Part shown: positions 50,171 to 60,880 of the stretch, piece after piece
Layout of the letters: the number at the start of each line of letters is the position of its first letter
Numbering within the stretch: position 1 is the first letter of the stretch
From: Nissolia schottii
Taxonomy: Eukaryota > Streptophyta > Magnoliopsida > Fabales > Fabaceae
Length of the DNA stretch: 64,000 nt
NCBI GenBank assembly: GCA_003254905.1
Contig: QANU01053167.1
Span: forward strand, 383,610-447,609
Reading direction: 5' to 3'
The notes under the pieces: model-generated
Told to the model about the DNA's origin: nothing
Databases searched by the model: none
What the model saw: only the letters and a program-made list of their open reading frames with translations
Made by a program: the position numbers and the translations under genes

Positions 50171-51684
50171 TGAGTGGTAAGATGAAAGGGAAAGGTTTAA
50201 TAGTAATTGGACTAGAAGAGAAGAAGAGAAAGGAAGAAGATGAATGCATGTATTGTAGGTAATGGCCTTTTTAGTGTTTGATGAAATTGAAAAGAGTGGT
50301 GACACCTGCACTCTGCATTTTCCACTCGTGTCTATTTCTTTTCATCCAAAACCCACCCACACCATTTGAGTTATGTCACCCCATGTCCTATATACTATAA
50401 TAATTAATACTAATGATAATACTATAATAACACTATAAATAATAAGTATAAATCCTATTGTGCTGCGTTTGATACCGATAGAAGAACAGAGATACGTGAC
50501 AAAGACAAAGAAAATTCGTGTAATTTTAATTTTGTGTTGGTTTTGTCCTATGATAATATTATGATAAGTATAAATACTATTATTGTTATCATTATTTATA
50601 ATTTTGTTATTTGCATTCATTTATTTTAAAAAGATGTTGGGTTGATTTATTTTTATTTATTATTAAATGAAATTTCAATGAAATATAATTTTATAAAAAT
50701 CTCATCAAATAATAAATAAGTAAAAATTTACAACTCATAATAAAAAAAACTACATTTAACCTATTTTTATTATAATAAGTTATATTATTTAAAGATAATA
50801 AAATATATAAACACGTTATTATTCCTCTCGTTTACATCATGCTATCCATCGTATTATATCATAGAGTCTCGTGATGTGTACAAAATAAATGATAAAGCCT
50901 TAAAGTTTTTAACATTTTTGAATTCACTCAACTGCTCCTAAGATCATAATATTATGGGTTTGGCAAACACACAACGCAACAAAAACATAACACCGTCGCC
51001 GTCTGCGTCTGTCTCACTCAACCATTTTGTTTTGATCGCACTTCTATACTTGTGCCCTTCCCCACATTCGCATTTCCCTTTTTTTTTTTTTATATTACCA
51101 ATCCCTTTTCTCTTAGATTAGCATATATACCCTCCCTAAACTTCGAATTTCGAACCCCAAGAATCTAGTGCTGTTGTTTATTTTTGTCGTCCTAGAATAT
51201 AGCATAGTACTTTTCTTGTAGATTACATAATCTATATTTTCTGTATTTTGCTTTCACTCGAGAGAATTTTTCATCTCGTCATTTCTTATCTTTAGTAAAG
51301 GTCTATTTATTTTTTTTTAGTTTAATTACTATGCACAAAAACTTTAGTAAAGTCAAACATGTACTAAATCATTTCATGTGATTTTGCTTTATTTCAACTA
51401 AATTATGTAAGATTGTGATAAAATAGAACACACGTTAGCATCTTTTAGAATAAAATGGAATCTTGTGGACAAGAAATGCAAGCTGTTTGTACAATGGTAT
51501 ACAAAACTAAACTAACCACGTGAAGTTGAAGATTACAAGTTCCTTCTACTATCTAGTAGATGAATTCAAACAAATTAATAGAAAATGAATTGGATCCGGG
51601 GCAACATGTTTTTGTGAAGAAAAAAAAATTTCAGGACAAAGAATAGTTTAAAATAAAGTGTTATGCTAATCACGATATTCTCTT

Positions 51685-51713
51685 GAGAGAGAGAGAGATA
51701 TATATATATATAT

Positions 51714-51762
<49 letters not shown>
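51685..51762. repeat. Compound GA/TA/ATT microsatellite
   Basis: (GA)n runs straight into (TA)n and then (ATT)n, with no intervening unique sequence. Confidence 0.9.
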
Positions 51763-51763
<1 letters not shown>

Positions 51764-52129
51764 AGATACCCATCCGTGACATATCTTAGCGCACGACATT
51801 TTTTTTAAAGCATCAGTGGTGTTTGTTTCATTGCAATCTATTAATCTAGATGTGACTCTAGTGAAACTTATTTTACGTGAAGATATACAAGAAAGAAAAT
51901 ATTTGAATAATTGGCAAATGATTGAAGTATTAAAATATATCAATGTCATTCCATGCGAACCCTTTTTTTTTTGGGAAAAACGAAGATCTAAGAATGCAAA
52001 ATTTTCAAACATAGGGGCAATGAATGCAAAAGTACTAGAGAAGAGAAAATTATTTTATTAACATTATCGAATTTGACGTGAGAAGCTTAATCAATTATAT
52101 TCGGTAAGTTGATGCCACCTGCATAACTT

Positions 52130-52250
52130 AATTAATCAATATTATTGTGCATATCGCACCTATAATCTCTGGCCACAACATCACTCTTAACTATTTAATT
52201 AATTAATATTATTGTGCATTACGTACCTATAATCACTGGCCACAACATCA
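52130..52250 (+). repeat. Two-unit direct repeat, period 67
   Basis: AATATTATTGTGCAT, ACCTATAATC and CTGGCCACAACATCA occur twice in the same order. The second unit is offset by 67 bases, with about 54 matched bases per unit and a few differences. It looks like an old tandem duplication. Confidence 0.7.
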
Positions 52251-52371
52251 ATGTACCAGTTTCCAACTGTGTGATATGAAAGTAAAACAAATTAATCTTC
52301 CATTCAGCCAATGTAGTCAAAAACCCCTAAGCTTAGTCAAAATAGTAAAAAAAAAAAAAAAATCCCTGCCC

Positions 52372-52374
<3 letters not shown>

Positions 52375-52409
<35 letters not shown>
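52375..52409. repeat. (GA)n microsatellite
   Basis: About 17 uninterrupted AG units, preceded by a run of about 18 A residues at 52348-52362. Confidence 0.9.
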
Positions 52410-52413
<4 letters not shown>

Positions 52414-53257
52414 AAGAAAATGGAGTCTGGGTCAAGTTGTCTCATTAAATTAAGGAAATTAAAATAGTAAATTTTAATTTTTTTAATAAAACATTTAATG
52501 TCATTGACTTGTTAAAAATATTTAAACTTTATTTATTTTTTTATTAAATAAATGTTCTTATGATATTTGTTAGTAAAATTGTTAAATTATTTTTTTCCTC
52601 ATTTTCAAGGGAGCATGCAATAACAAGACAATAATCCTTGTATGTTAAACTTGAAACCAAGGGAGTAAAATTGAGAAAGATAAAATTACTGAGTAAAGAC
52701 ATGTTTGAAATTAATTAAGTTTGGGAAAATCATGATCTAAAGAAGAGAAAAGTTATCAAGTAAACTTGCTAGGAAGTTCAAAAAGAAAACCTTGAAAACT
52801 TGAGGTACTTTCATAAATTAATAAAAATTTTAAATGTCACTTTTATTCTATCATAAATTTATGAAAATACTTAAAGTGTTCTCTATCATGTCATTTTTTA
52901 CACGGGATATATATTCATCTTTCAATCTTTCAATCTTAAGTGTCACTTTTAATCCGCCACAAATTTTCATTGATTTATGAGGAAAGATACTTAATAGATA
53001 CTTTCATTTTAAAAAAAATTTAGCTATTTTTGTAAATTAATAAAAATTATTTGATACACTATAATTAAAAAGTCGCTTAATATCGGATAGAATATTGAAA
53101 TTCTTAAGATTGTATGTACTTTAAGTATATATACGTTAATACAGTTGAAATTAATTTTGGAAAGAATCCTAACCCAAAATGAAAAGTTGTGCGCCAATCT
53201 TCTAGTTGAGTATTCGGTAGTTTTTTTTTCCCTATTTAAAAAAAAAAATTTGGTGGA

Positions 53258-53440
53258 ATCAATCAAGTTATGGTAAGTGGCTTGGTATCGCTTAAGCAAG
53301 GTACCGAGTTCGAGACCTTATAAACGCAGTTATTCACGTTGGGAGACTCACCCGCCATAGCCGGGTGCGCCACCCGGGTCGACCCGGATTAGTCAAGGCT
53401 AAGCCTTGAATACCGGGTAGGCAATCTAAAAAAAAAAAAC
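53258..53440 (+). mobile_element. tRNA-derived SINE
   Basis: Pol III-type internal promoter: an A-box-like TGGTAAGTGG (53271-53280) and a B box GTTCGAGACC (53308-53317), about 30 bases apart as in tRNA genes. A GC-rich body follows (GCCGGGTGCGCCACCCGGGT with internal palindrome, then GTCGACCCGG) and a terminal A tract (53429-53440). No convincing target duplication was found, so the ends are approximate. The sequence is not a functional tRNA because the flanking stems do not pair. Confidence 0.75.
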
Positions 53441-55310
53441 TAATGGCAGATTAAGAACTCTACTAAAAAGGTGTTGTAGTAGGGGACCAACCTCACCTAA
53501 ATACCTAATGCACCCAAATTTCTTCTTCCCTCTCTTTCATTTTCTTTCTGTTTTTCTTCAAGAATTTGCAATTGCCTTCTCTCTCAAATCTTAACCAACT
53601 ATTCATTGTTCAAGTGACTTTTTCAGAGGTCCCTGTGATTTGGTTTGTCATATACTGTACGTAGTAAAAATAGCTTAGAGGAATTATTGACCCCTCAAGA
53701 CATGTTATATGGTCTCAATCTTTGTCACAATTCACACGCATGTACTTGTGTGATTTTCAGAGGCTCTCTCACACTCATCATGTGATGGAGTTTATGATCC
53801 CACATGCACACACCAAAGATTTCAAAATGTCAATAATGATTTGGCAAAGTAAAAGAGACTCACAGGGGATGTTGTGTAAAAGTCTTCTTGGACACTATGA
53901 CATTTGACCATACATTTTTATGTTGATTATTTTGATTAAAAAAATAGAAGTAAATAATCCATTTTATCTTAATATTTTATTTTGTCATTAATTTAGTCCT
54001 AAAAATAATTTAATTACTTTTTAATTTAATGTATTATTATTAGAGTAAACTCTTAAATTTATTTTTGATAAGAATATTACTAGACAAATTTATCACTAAA
54101 AAATGAAAACTCCGCACACACTAACGGGTGACTCTTGACAACACATAACCAAAAATTTATTTGAGACGATTAATTCTCCACATTAATCTAGCTAAAAGAT
54201 TACTTGAATAAAAATACAAGTCAAATTAAATTTTTTCAAGAACAAATTAGTGCATGGAAAATATTTTTATGCGGAAATATTAGTCCCAAAAAAGTTAATT
54301 TTACGATTTTATCCACTTTAGACTGTTTTGAGATTTTGTTAATTTGTGAAAGAGAAAGATTTTTCGGGGAGTCATTAAAATATTAATTCGGATTTTAACG
54401 AGGAAGCAGCCCATTAATAGAATGGGGAGTGGGCTGACACTATAAATGGGCTAATCATCATAATATGACCCCAAAAAGAGAGGTTAATCATATAAGAAAA
54501 AAAGTTAAAAGAAAAAAGGCGTGAACTGCAATTGAATTTCACAACGCAAAATGTAGTGTTGGCCTTTAGAAATGGACCTCCAAATGAACTATTACACCGC
54601 AGGTGCAAAGTGGATGGTTCCGGTCACATCTCACATCTCACATCTCGTGGAACGTTGTTATTAGCATTTTGATTATATATCGACTGATAAAATTAGTTAT
54701 CTTCTCTTTTTTTTACCCCTAAAATTATCATCTCATGTCAGTGGTTAAAGAAAGAAAGAAAAAGGAAAAACAACCAGCAATTTTAGTTCATAAATTAATA
54801 CTTCCAATCAATTGAAAGCTAACAACATAGTAATTTTGAGAACAACATAATCTCTACATGATTATTTACGATTCTTTCAATTTTTTTAGTTTAAATTTGA
54901 AGACTTAATTTTTAAAAATAAAAATTAGAGAAATTATATCATCATACTTAAATTAATGTATTATTGTGAATATTTTTAAAATTATTTGACAATTTTTAAA
55001 TTGATACGATATTATATTATATTTTTAAAGTAAAAGAGTACGGTACAGGAACAACAAAGAATCGACCTAAACAAAATTCGTTCTTACAGCTTACAAAATG
55101 AGTTAGATATTACAGAAGTGACTAACTTTAATTGGAAACTTGTCTAGATTAGTTACTACAACTTGGAACTATTTCTTTGATATGAGTTCCTTTTGGTTGT
55201 TGCATGAACCTTCATCCTACATTAAAAAACAAAACAAAACAAGAACGAAAAAAAAAAAAAGAGTCTAACCAAAAATGGATTATACTTTTGTACAAATATG
55301 ATGCAAAACC
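53441..55310. other. Intergenic region upstream of the bromodomain gene 3' end
   Basis: AT-rich DNA without coding exons. A trimer of CACATCT-type words near 54620-54645 is a minor tandem repeat. The part nearest 55311 should include the 3' UTR of the minus-strand bromodomain gene. Confidence 0.5.
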
Positions 55311-58300
55311 TCACTTTGTTCTAACTCTTTTCTTTCCCTTCACAGGGGTTGCAGTCCTTTGACCTGCATTCCCACGTCCAACCACCTTCTTTGGTCTACC
55401 ATGAGCTTTCTTCTTAACAGGTAAGGATTCCACTGATGGCGGTGAATCAACTTTACTTGATTTCTTAGGTCCTTGTGACAACCCAGAGGCCGAGTTGCCG
55501 CCGCCGACGAATGCTTTGGCAACAATCTTCCTGTTGCCAGGGCGTACGCTTCTTGGTTTCACATGAGGTTTATTATGCACAGGTAATTTAACCGGCGAGT
55601 TATCTTGTGTGACTTTTGTACTGGTGCTGCTAATTGTAATAGCATTGGTTCTCTCCCTCAGCCTTTTGGTGGCAATGTCTCTCAGCACCAGAGCTGACTT
55701 ATACTCGCGAGTGCTCTTCGAGTAGAAGACTAGAGCGTTGTTAGCGAGTAGCAGCAGGTCTCGGAAAAGTTCCATGGCAGACTTGATTGTTTTGCTGCTA
55801 ATTCTCGACCTTATGGTGTCCAAGTCCATGTGCTGCCGGATCATTTTCTTGTACCTTCCTCTCTTCTGTTTCCAGAAAGAAGCGCACAAGCAAGCAATTT
55901 CAGTGACTGCATAATGCCTTCAATCTCTACTTTTCATAATTATTATTATCTCATTCTTGTTGATAATCCTCTTATCCAAAATGTTAAAAAGTAGTAAAAC
56001 CATCAACTATTACTTAAGGCAGTAGTGCCTTTCATTGGGCTGACCACTTCGATTTCATTCTCTTTCATTAACCCTCTTAATGCATGTTTGGTTTTTAAGT
56101 GGGACACACTTACAATCAATTCTGAGCCCCACTCCAGAATTGATTCTGAGCTACCCCAACAGAAATCCAAACACGCTGACAAGCACACTCTAGGCAACAG
56201 ATAGCTACACTAGGTAAGGATCAAAATCCAGTTATCTACAAATATCTTGCTAGATTTAGAGCATTTGCCTCTAAGAAACTAGTGGATAAGATGGGGCCAA
56301 TTTTCTTTTACACATACCTGGCTATCGAGTCTGCGGCGGAAGGCAGAGGCTCCTTTAGTTTCAAAAACAGAATCTAAAATCTCCATCATGTTTTCTGTCT
56401 CATCCTTGTTCGAGTCCCTATTTTGATCATCTAGGCCACAAGATTTGGCAACTTCGCCGCAGTTGCTGGTGGTAGAACTTTCTTTACACCAGGACAAAAC
56501 ATCGGCTGAATCTAACAAATCGCTTTCTCCTACACTCGCTTCCTTCATGTTTCGGCCGCAGTCCTTCCTCTTCCTCTTCCCTCTCCGTTTCTTAAGACAT
56601 CTTCCTTGTCCTTCGTATATAGTATGCGCCAAATTATCTACATTCAGAGCTTTGTCCGGCTCGGTAGAGCACAAAACTTTAGGCTTAGTCTCAAAATCTC
56701 CGGTTGCAGAGCGCGAAACTTCAGCCTTAGTCTCCAAATCTTCGCAGGCAGACGAAGCTGGAACCTGGCATTCAGGAGACCAGTTTGTCCTGGTTTCGTG
56801 TGTGAAACTTCCCGCAGATAGCCCATCCTTCGATATCTCTTTACTCGAAGATTCGACCCTGTCCAATTTCTGCGAAGGCACATGTAATTCTGGACTGCCT
56901 GAGCCATTCTCAACATGACAATCGTCGATTTCCTCATTCTTCTCGACCTTGAGAGATTCGAGCTTCGATTGGAGAGACCTGAAACATAGTAGTTTTCCAA
57001 CACTTATCCCCCACTGTGTGCCGGTGATAGAGAAGATATTGTGGACATTTCATTTAGGAAAAAGTCAGAAGCACCTGTAACTTTGGGCTGTGTTTGATAG
57101 TAAAGATAGGTTAGGGAGATAGAAACACGGGGATAAAAAAAAGAAAAAATTGTCTCCCAAGGCAAAAAATTTGTCTCCTCCATCCCAGCTTTAGTAAGGT
57201 ACAAAAAAGATAGAAATTTTTTATCTCCAAGTCTCTATCCCTTGTCCTATCATATCCTTAATACCAAACGCAGCCATGTTTGTTTTGTTAAAAAAAAAAA
57301 AAAATGGTCTCAGCTTAAATAAAAAGATAACCATGCAACTAACCCAATTGTAAATTCAGATTGCTCCAAAACTCTCTTCAGCTCTTGTATCCTATTCTTC
57401 TTAAGCTCCTCATACAAATCCCTGCCAACGTCATTTTTTACCATTAGATAAGAGTCACACACGACATTTAGCTTCTATCAAAACTTCACTTAAAAAGATG
57501 TGTGCATGATCAACTTAGAGAAATTTATACCAAGTTTAAAGAAGTAAATTCTACATACTTGCTCCTTGAATACCGCTCTTGCAAGTCTTCATACTTAGCT
57601 TTACATGCCTACAAAAGTAACATCTCTATTAAAATTTAAAATTCACCAAATATTTTAATGGGGCATGCTAATTAGGACTGCTCTGTGTGGCATGTGCTGA
57701 TGATAATTAGCAAAGCAGTTACAAAAAGAGAGGCCAGCCAATTAGTATAATTGATCATAGAACAAACTTGCTCAAAGGTTGTATTTGACACCTCAGTGAC
57801 CACGTGCAACAAGTGAGGTTGTTAAATGATAATGCAACATGTATACGAAACTTTGGTTAAGTGGTGGTGCACCCATGGAGAACGAACAATTAGCATGTGG
57901 ACACCCACCCATGGTGTATGAGACAAGTGTTGTCCACCGAATTGTCACACTAAAGTTTCTTTTATTAATCTTTTTATATTTAATTGTTATATTCTTTACT
58001 TAGCAATGTCCAAGAATTTTACTATTGGCGTGCTGTCACAATCTTTCATTTATGTACAACGACCCATAAAAGGGGCTAAACATTCCTTGACTAAGGAACC
58101 CATTTTACTTATTTTTATTTTAAATGTATGAACCGATAATAAGACTAATGGGAATAGTTATTATTTAAACAACGAAATTAGCTTAATGGGTCAAGAGAGA
58201 TGGCTGGCACCAAATATATATATATATATATTATTAAACATACGTTGACGACCCTTCAATGTCTTATGCTTCAGAATTAGAACGGAAATAATAATATTAA

Positions 58301-60259
58301 TATTTTGTGTATTCCTTAGATATTCTCGAGGTACCAATACCATTTATATACGAGTCACTCACTGTTTTTTATTTTTTTTTAAATAGAGTAATATCATTAA
58401 ATTTATTGAGGGTACAAGAGAAACTCTCTAATCCTTTATTTTTCTAAGCTACCTACTTTTGTTTATACACATTAAATTTATTTTCTAGGCCATGTTGGTT
58501 TACATTTATACCCCCGAGAATAAATGCATTTTCCTTGCGAATGCGTCTATGACTAGAGGATTTTATGGTTATTTTATTTAGCTTCAATATAGAAAAGAAA
58601 AGACCCGGAACATTCCTAGGCCGTGAAATAGCTTCAATATAGAAAAGAAAAGACCCAGAACATTCCTAGGCCGTGCGGGCAGCATAATAAATAACTATGT
58701 GATAAACACATGGATTAAGGATAATCATGAATGATGGATAAATTAAAAACACAAACACTTGTCTCTAATGTGGTTGCTCAGTAGTGTGACATAGAGTGGC
58801 ACCTCAAAATACGCTCTGAGCAAATTTACAAAGAGACAAGAAGGGGATTTATGAAGGGTTATGGATTGGAGGGCTTAGGATCCTCACATCCCGAGATGTC
58901 ATGGTCCAAGGCCTTTTGGCTAACTTTTAAGTCTTATATAGCAAAGAGACAAAGACGTCCTCGTTGTAGCTGAACCAATGCATGGACCCCAAGGCGTAGC
59001 CTTAAGACTTTCTCTGAACACCCTATGCTAGCCTGTTGAAAGTGTAGTAGGAAATCCCATTTTGATACCCTTTAGGTACCCTTCACAACAACCTAGGAGA
59101 AGGAAGTAAAAAGCATGTTTGTTCATACTAGGTATATTGAGTGTAGGACCTGCATAGAGAGAAGATTTGAGAATGATGTTTCTTGATTAAGGCTGACAAG
59201 CACGAGGACCCATACAACAGAGGGTCTACGCCCTGAAAGTGACATGTCTATATCAAGACCCAAGGAGAAAAACGGAACCCTAGGTGAGCAAGAAGGATAA
59301 GAAAAGAGAAAATAGATGAGGGACATCAGAATCCACACAGAGACTCCATAAAACACACACATATCAGAAAAATTAGCCAAGAGAAAAACTCACTTCAGAG
59401 AGAAACCCTAACATGAGGGCGTCTTTGAGGAACAACAAAAAACTAAAAACAAAAGTCACCCACAACAAGGACTTGGATTGGAGGACAAGGTCGTTCACTC
59501 CTCACAATCTAACCCGCATAGCTCTCATTTTCCTTCCTTCCATTCTCCTTTCCTTTTTCAAGTCTTAAAATAAGCTTACAAATCCATAATCTCTCATCTT
59601 GTCACTGTCATTTTATGTTTTAAATCTGTTTAATTAAAACGGTTTAAATCACCATGAAAATTATATCTTTCTTTATATTGATTGATGATTAATTTATCTA
59701 CGAGATAAGTAAATAACGAATACTTTCAAGTTAAAAAAAATACTTAATCTTTCAAGCTAATCTTTTAATAATTGCATAACTTATATTAAATAAAAATATT
59801 TAAACATTTTTACACTCCTAAAATATCATATAATTTGTTCATTTTATGCTTTTTTATTTAAAAAAATGGAACATTGGATTGACTAAGAAAGCACATTGGT
59901 AAAACGTGCAACAAACTATAACAAATTAAATACGCAATGAATTTCGGATTCTAAGTTAAAAATATACATATACTTCAAATCCAAATTTTATGTCTTCCCT
60001 TTTTCGTTTGTAATTACTTCATTGAGAAAAAAAAAAATTAACAGGAAGAGAACAAGACAAGAAAAATTCAAAAAATAATTTAATTAATTAATTATGGTTG
60101 CATTGAATTTACCTCGGGTGTGAAATTGTCAGGACAAACGGTTCGTGCCCGGAGCTCGCCGGCGACGTGGTTCCAGCTTCGAGTCCCGTGGCGGAGCACG
60201 GCCGCACCGAGGAGGAGCTCCTCCCACGTGCCCCAACTCCCCACCAATTCCTTCCCCAT
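55311..60259 (-). CDS. Myb/SANT-like and bromodomain-containing chromatin protein
   Basis: Predicted 496 residues from five exons on the minus strand: 60113-60259, 57559-57608, 57344-57421, 56318-56978, 55311-55865 (1491 bases, open). The N-terminal SANT/Myb-like part reads GSWGTWEELLLGAAVLRHGT, SWNHVAGELRARTV, then CKAKYEDLQERY and a helical segment (KNRIQELKRVLEQSEF). A long acidic and Lys-rich linker contains KKRRGKRKRKD, a probable nuclear localisation signal. A bromodomain (about residues 300-385) includes FRRRLDSQKRGRYKKMIRQH, MDLDTIRSRI and ELFRDLLLLANNALVFY. The C-terminal tail has AT-hook-like GRPKK and is very basic. This is the plant family with an N-terminal SANT domain and C-terminal bromodomain (Arabidopsis At2g42150/At3g57980 type, from memory). 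Acetyl-lysine reading in the nucleus is family inference. Intron 1 is 2.5 kb; introns 3 and 4 carry MITEs. Confidence 0.93.
56082..56177. repeat. MITE in intron 4 of the bromodomain gene
   Basis: GCATGTTTGGTTTTTAAG at the left faces AAATCCAAACACGC at the right, with paired CAATTCTGAG/CCAGAATTG words between. The ends relate to the 123-bp family (5169-5291, 35832-35954), but the body is shorter. Confidence 0.5.
57085..57275. repeat. MITE in intron 3 of the bromodomain gene
   Basis: About 190 bp with ends GGGCTGTGTTTGATAGTAAA and, reverse-complemented, GGCTGCGTTTGGTATTAAGG. It fills more than half of the 365-base intron. Confidence 0.65.
58581..58675 (+). repeat. 50-base tandem duplication in intron 1 of the bromodomain gene
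   Basis: Two nearly identical units start GCTTCAATATAGAAAAG and end CATTCCTAGGCCGTG. They are offset by exactly 50 bases and differ at one visible position (GACCCGG versus GACCCAG), which indicates a recent event. Confidence 0.9.
58690..59560. other. Compositionally distinct block in intron 1 of the bromodomain gene
   Basis: About 870 bases with much less A/T homopolymer than its surroundings and many words such as GAGGATCCTCACATCCCGAG-like, AGGAACCCAT-like and CTCACTTCAGAGAGAAACCC-like. No long frame and no recognised domain. It may be a decayed retroelement or captured gene fragment; no terminal repeats were found. Confidence 0.35.
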
Positions 60260-60824
60260 CAGCACCGTCCACGTGTACGCTCCTGATCAAACCAACCACC
60301 ACCACTACACCCCCCTTCTCCTTTTTAAAATGCTTTATATATAATTTAATACATGTATCCTGCGCACCCCGGCTCACGTTAGCAAAAATACCGCCCTCGT
60401 AAACAAAACACAAAAAACACGACAAAACAGCCACCACCCTTCTCCGGCGGAGATTGAACCAAAAAAAAGGCCTTTTGCCGATGGAACAGTCGGAAAACCA
60501 GTTTCGACGATTTGGGTACGGTTAGACGAGGCAGAAGGGGCGGTTTCCGGCGAGAATCGTCGAGAAACTGTGGTTTTTTTTGGGCTGGATTAAGGTTTGT
60601 TATCTCCGAGGTTGTCGCTGTTTTCGGGTTGGAGGTTTGATGTGTAAAAAGGAATGTGAAATTTGTTGAGAGAGAGAGAGAGAGAGTATGCGTGAAATGA
60701 GGGAGTTGAAGGGATTTGATTGTATGAGGGAGGAAGTTGGCAACAAAACCAATTGGGAAAATGGGGGAAAAACAATGGACGATGATGATCCAATTTGACA
60801 ATTGTATTTTCCTAATTACTACTG

Positions 60825-60826
<2 letters not shown>

Positions 60827-60855
<29 letters not shown>

Positions 60856-60880
60856 ATGAGGTGGGTATATATATACGTGG
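60827..60880 (-). promoter_or_regulatory. Core promoter of the bromodomain gene
   Basis: On the minus strand a CACGTATATATATACC stretch (about 60866-60880, with TATA core) is followed directly by a (GA)n pyrimidine/purine tract at 60827-60853. The start codon lies about 570 bases downstream, so the leader is long and contains upstream ATGs, including a 67-codon frame at 60590-60793. A second, inverted (GA)n tract sits at 60668-60687. Confidence 0.5.

Larger units (their letters stand above)
50180..53257. other. Intergenic region, no gene seen
   Basis: About 3 kb of AT-rich DNA upstream of the DUF707 gene, with compound microsatellites (51685-51762, 52375-52409) and a 67-base-period direct repeat (52130-52250). 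No exon or RNA gene is recognised. Confidence 0.55.

Noticed and set aside
51575..52012. 145-codon minus-strand frame with a poly-Asn stretch
   Set aside because: It is created by the ATT/TA/GA microsatellite and has no protein domain.
53258..53330. Possible tRNA gene
   Set aside because: A and B boxes are present, but acceptor and anticodon stems do not form and an A tail follows the body, so it is a SINE head, not a tRNA.
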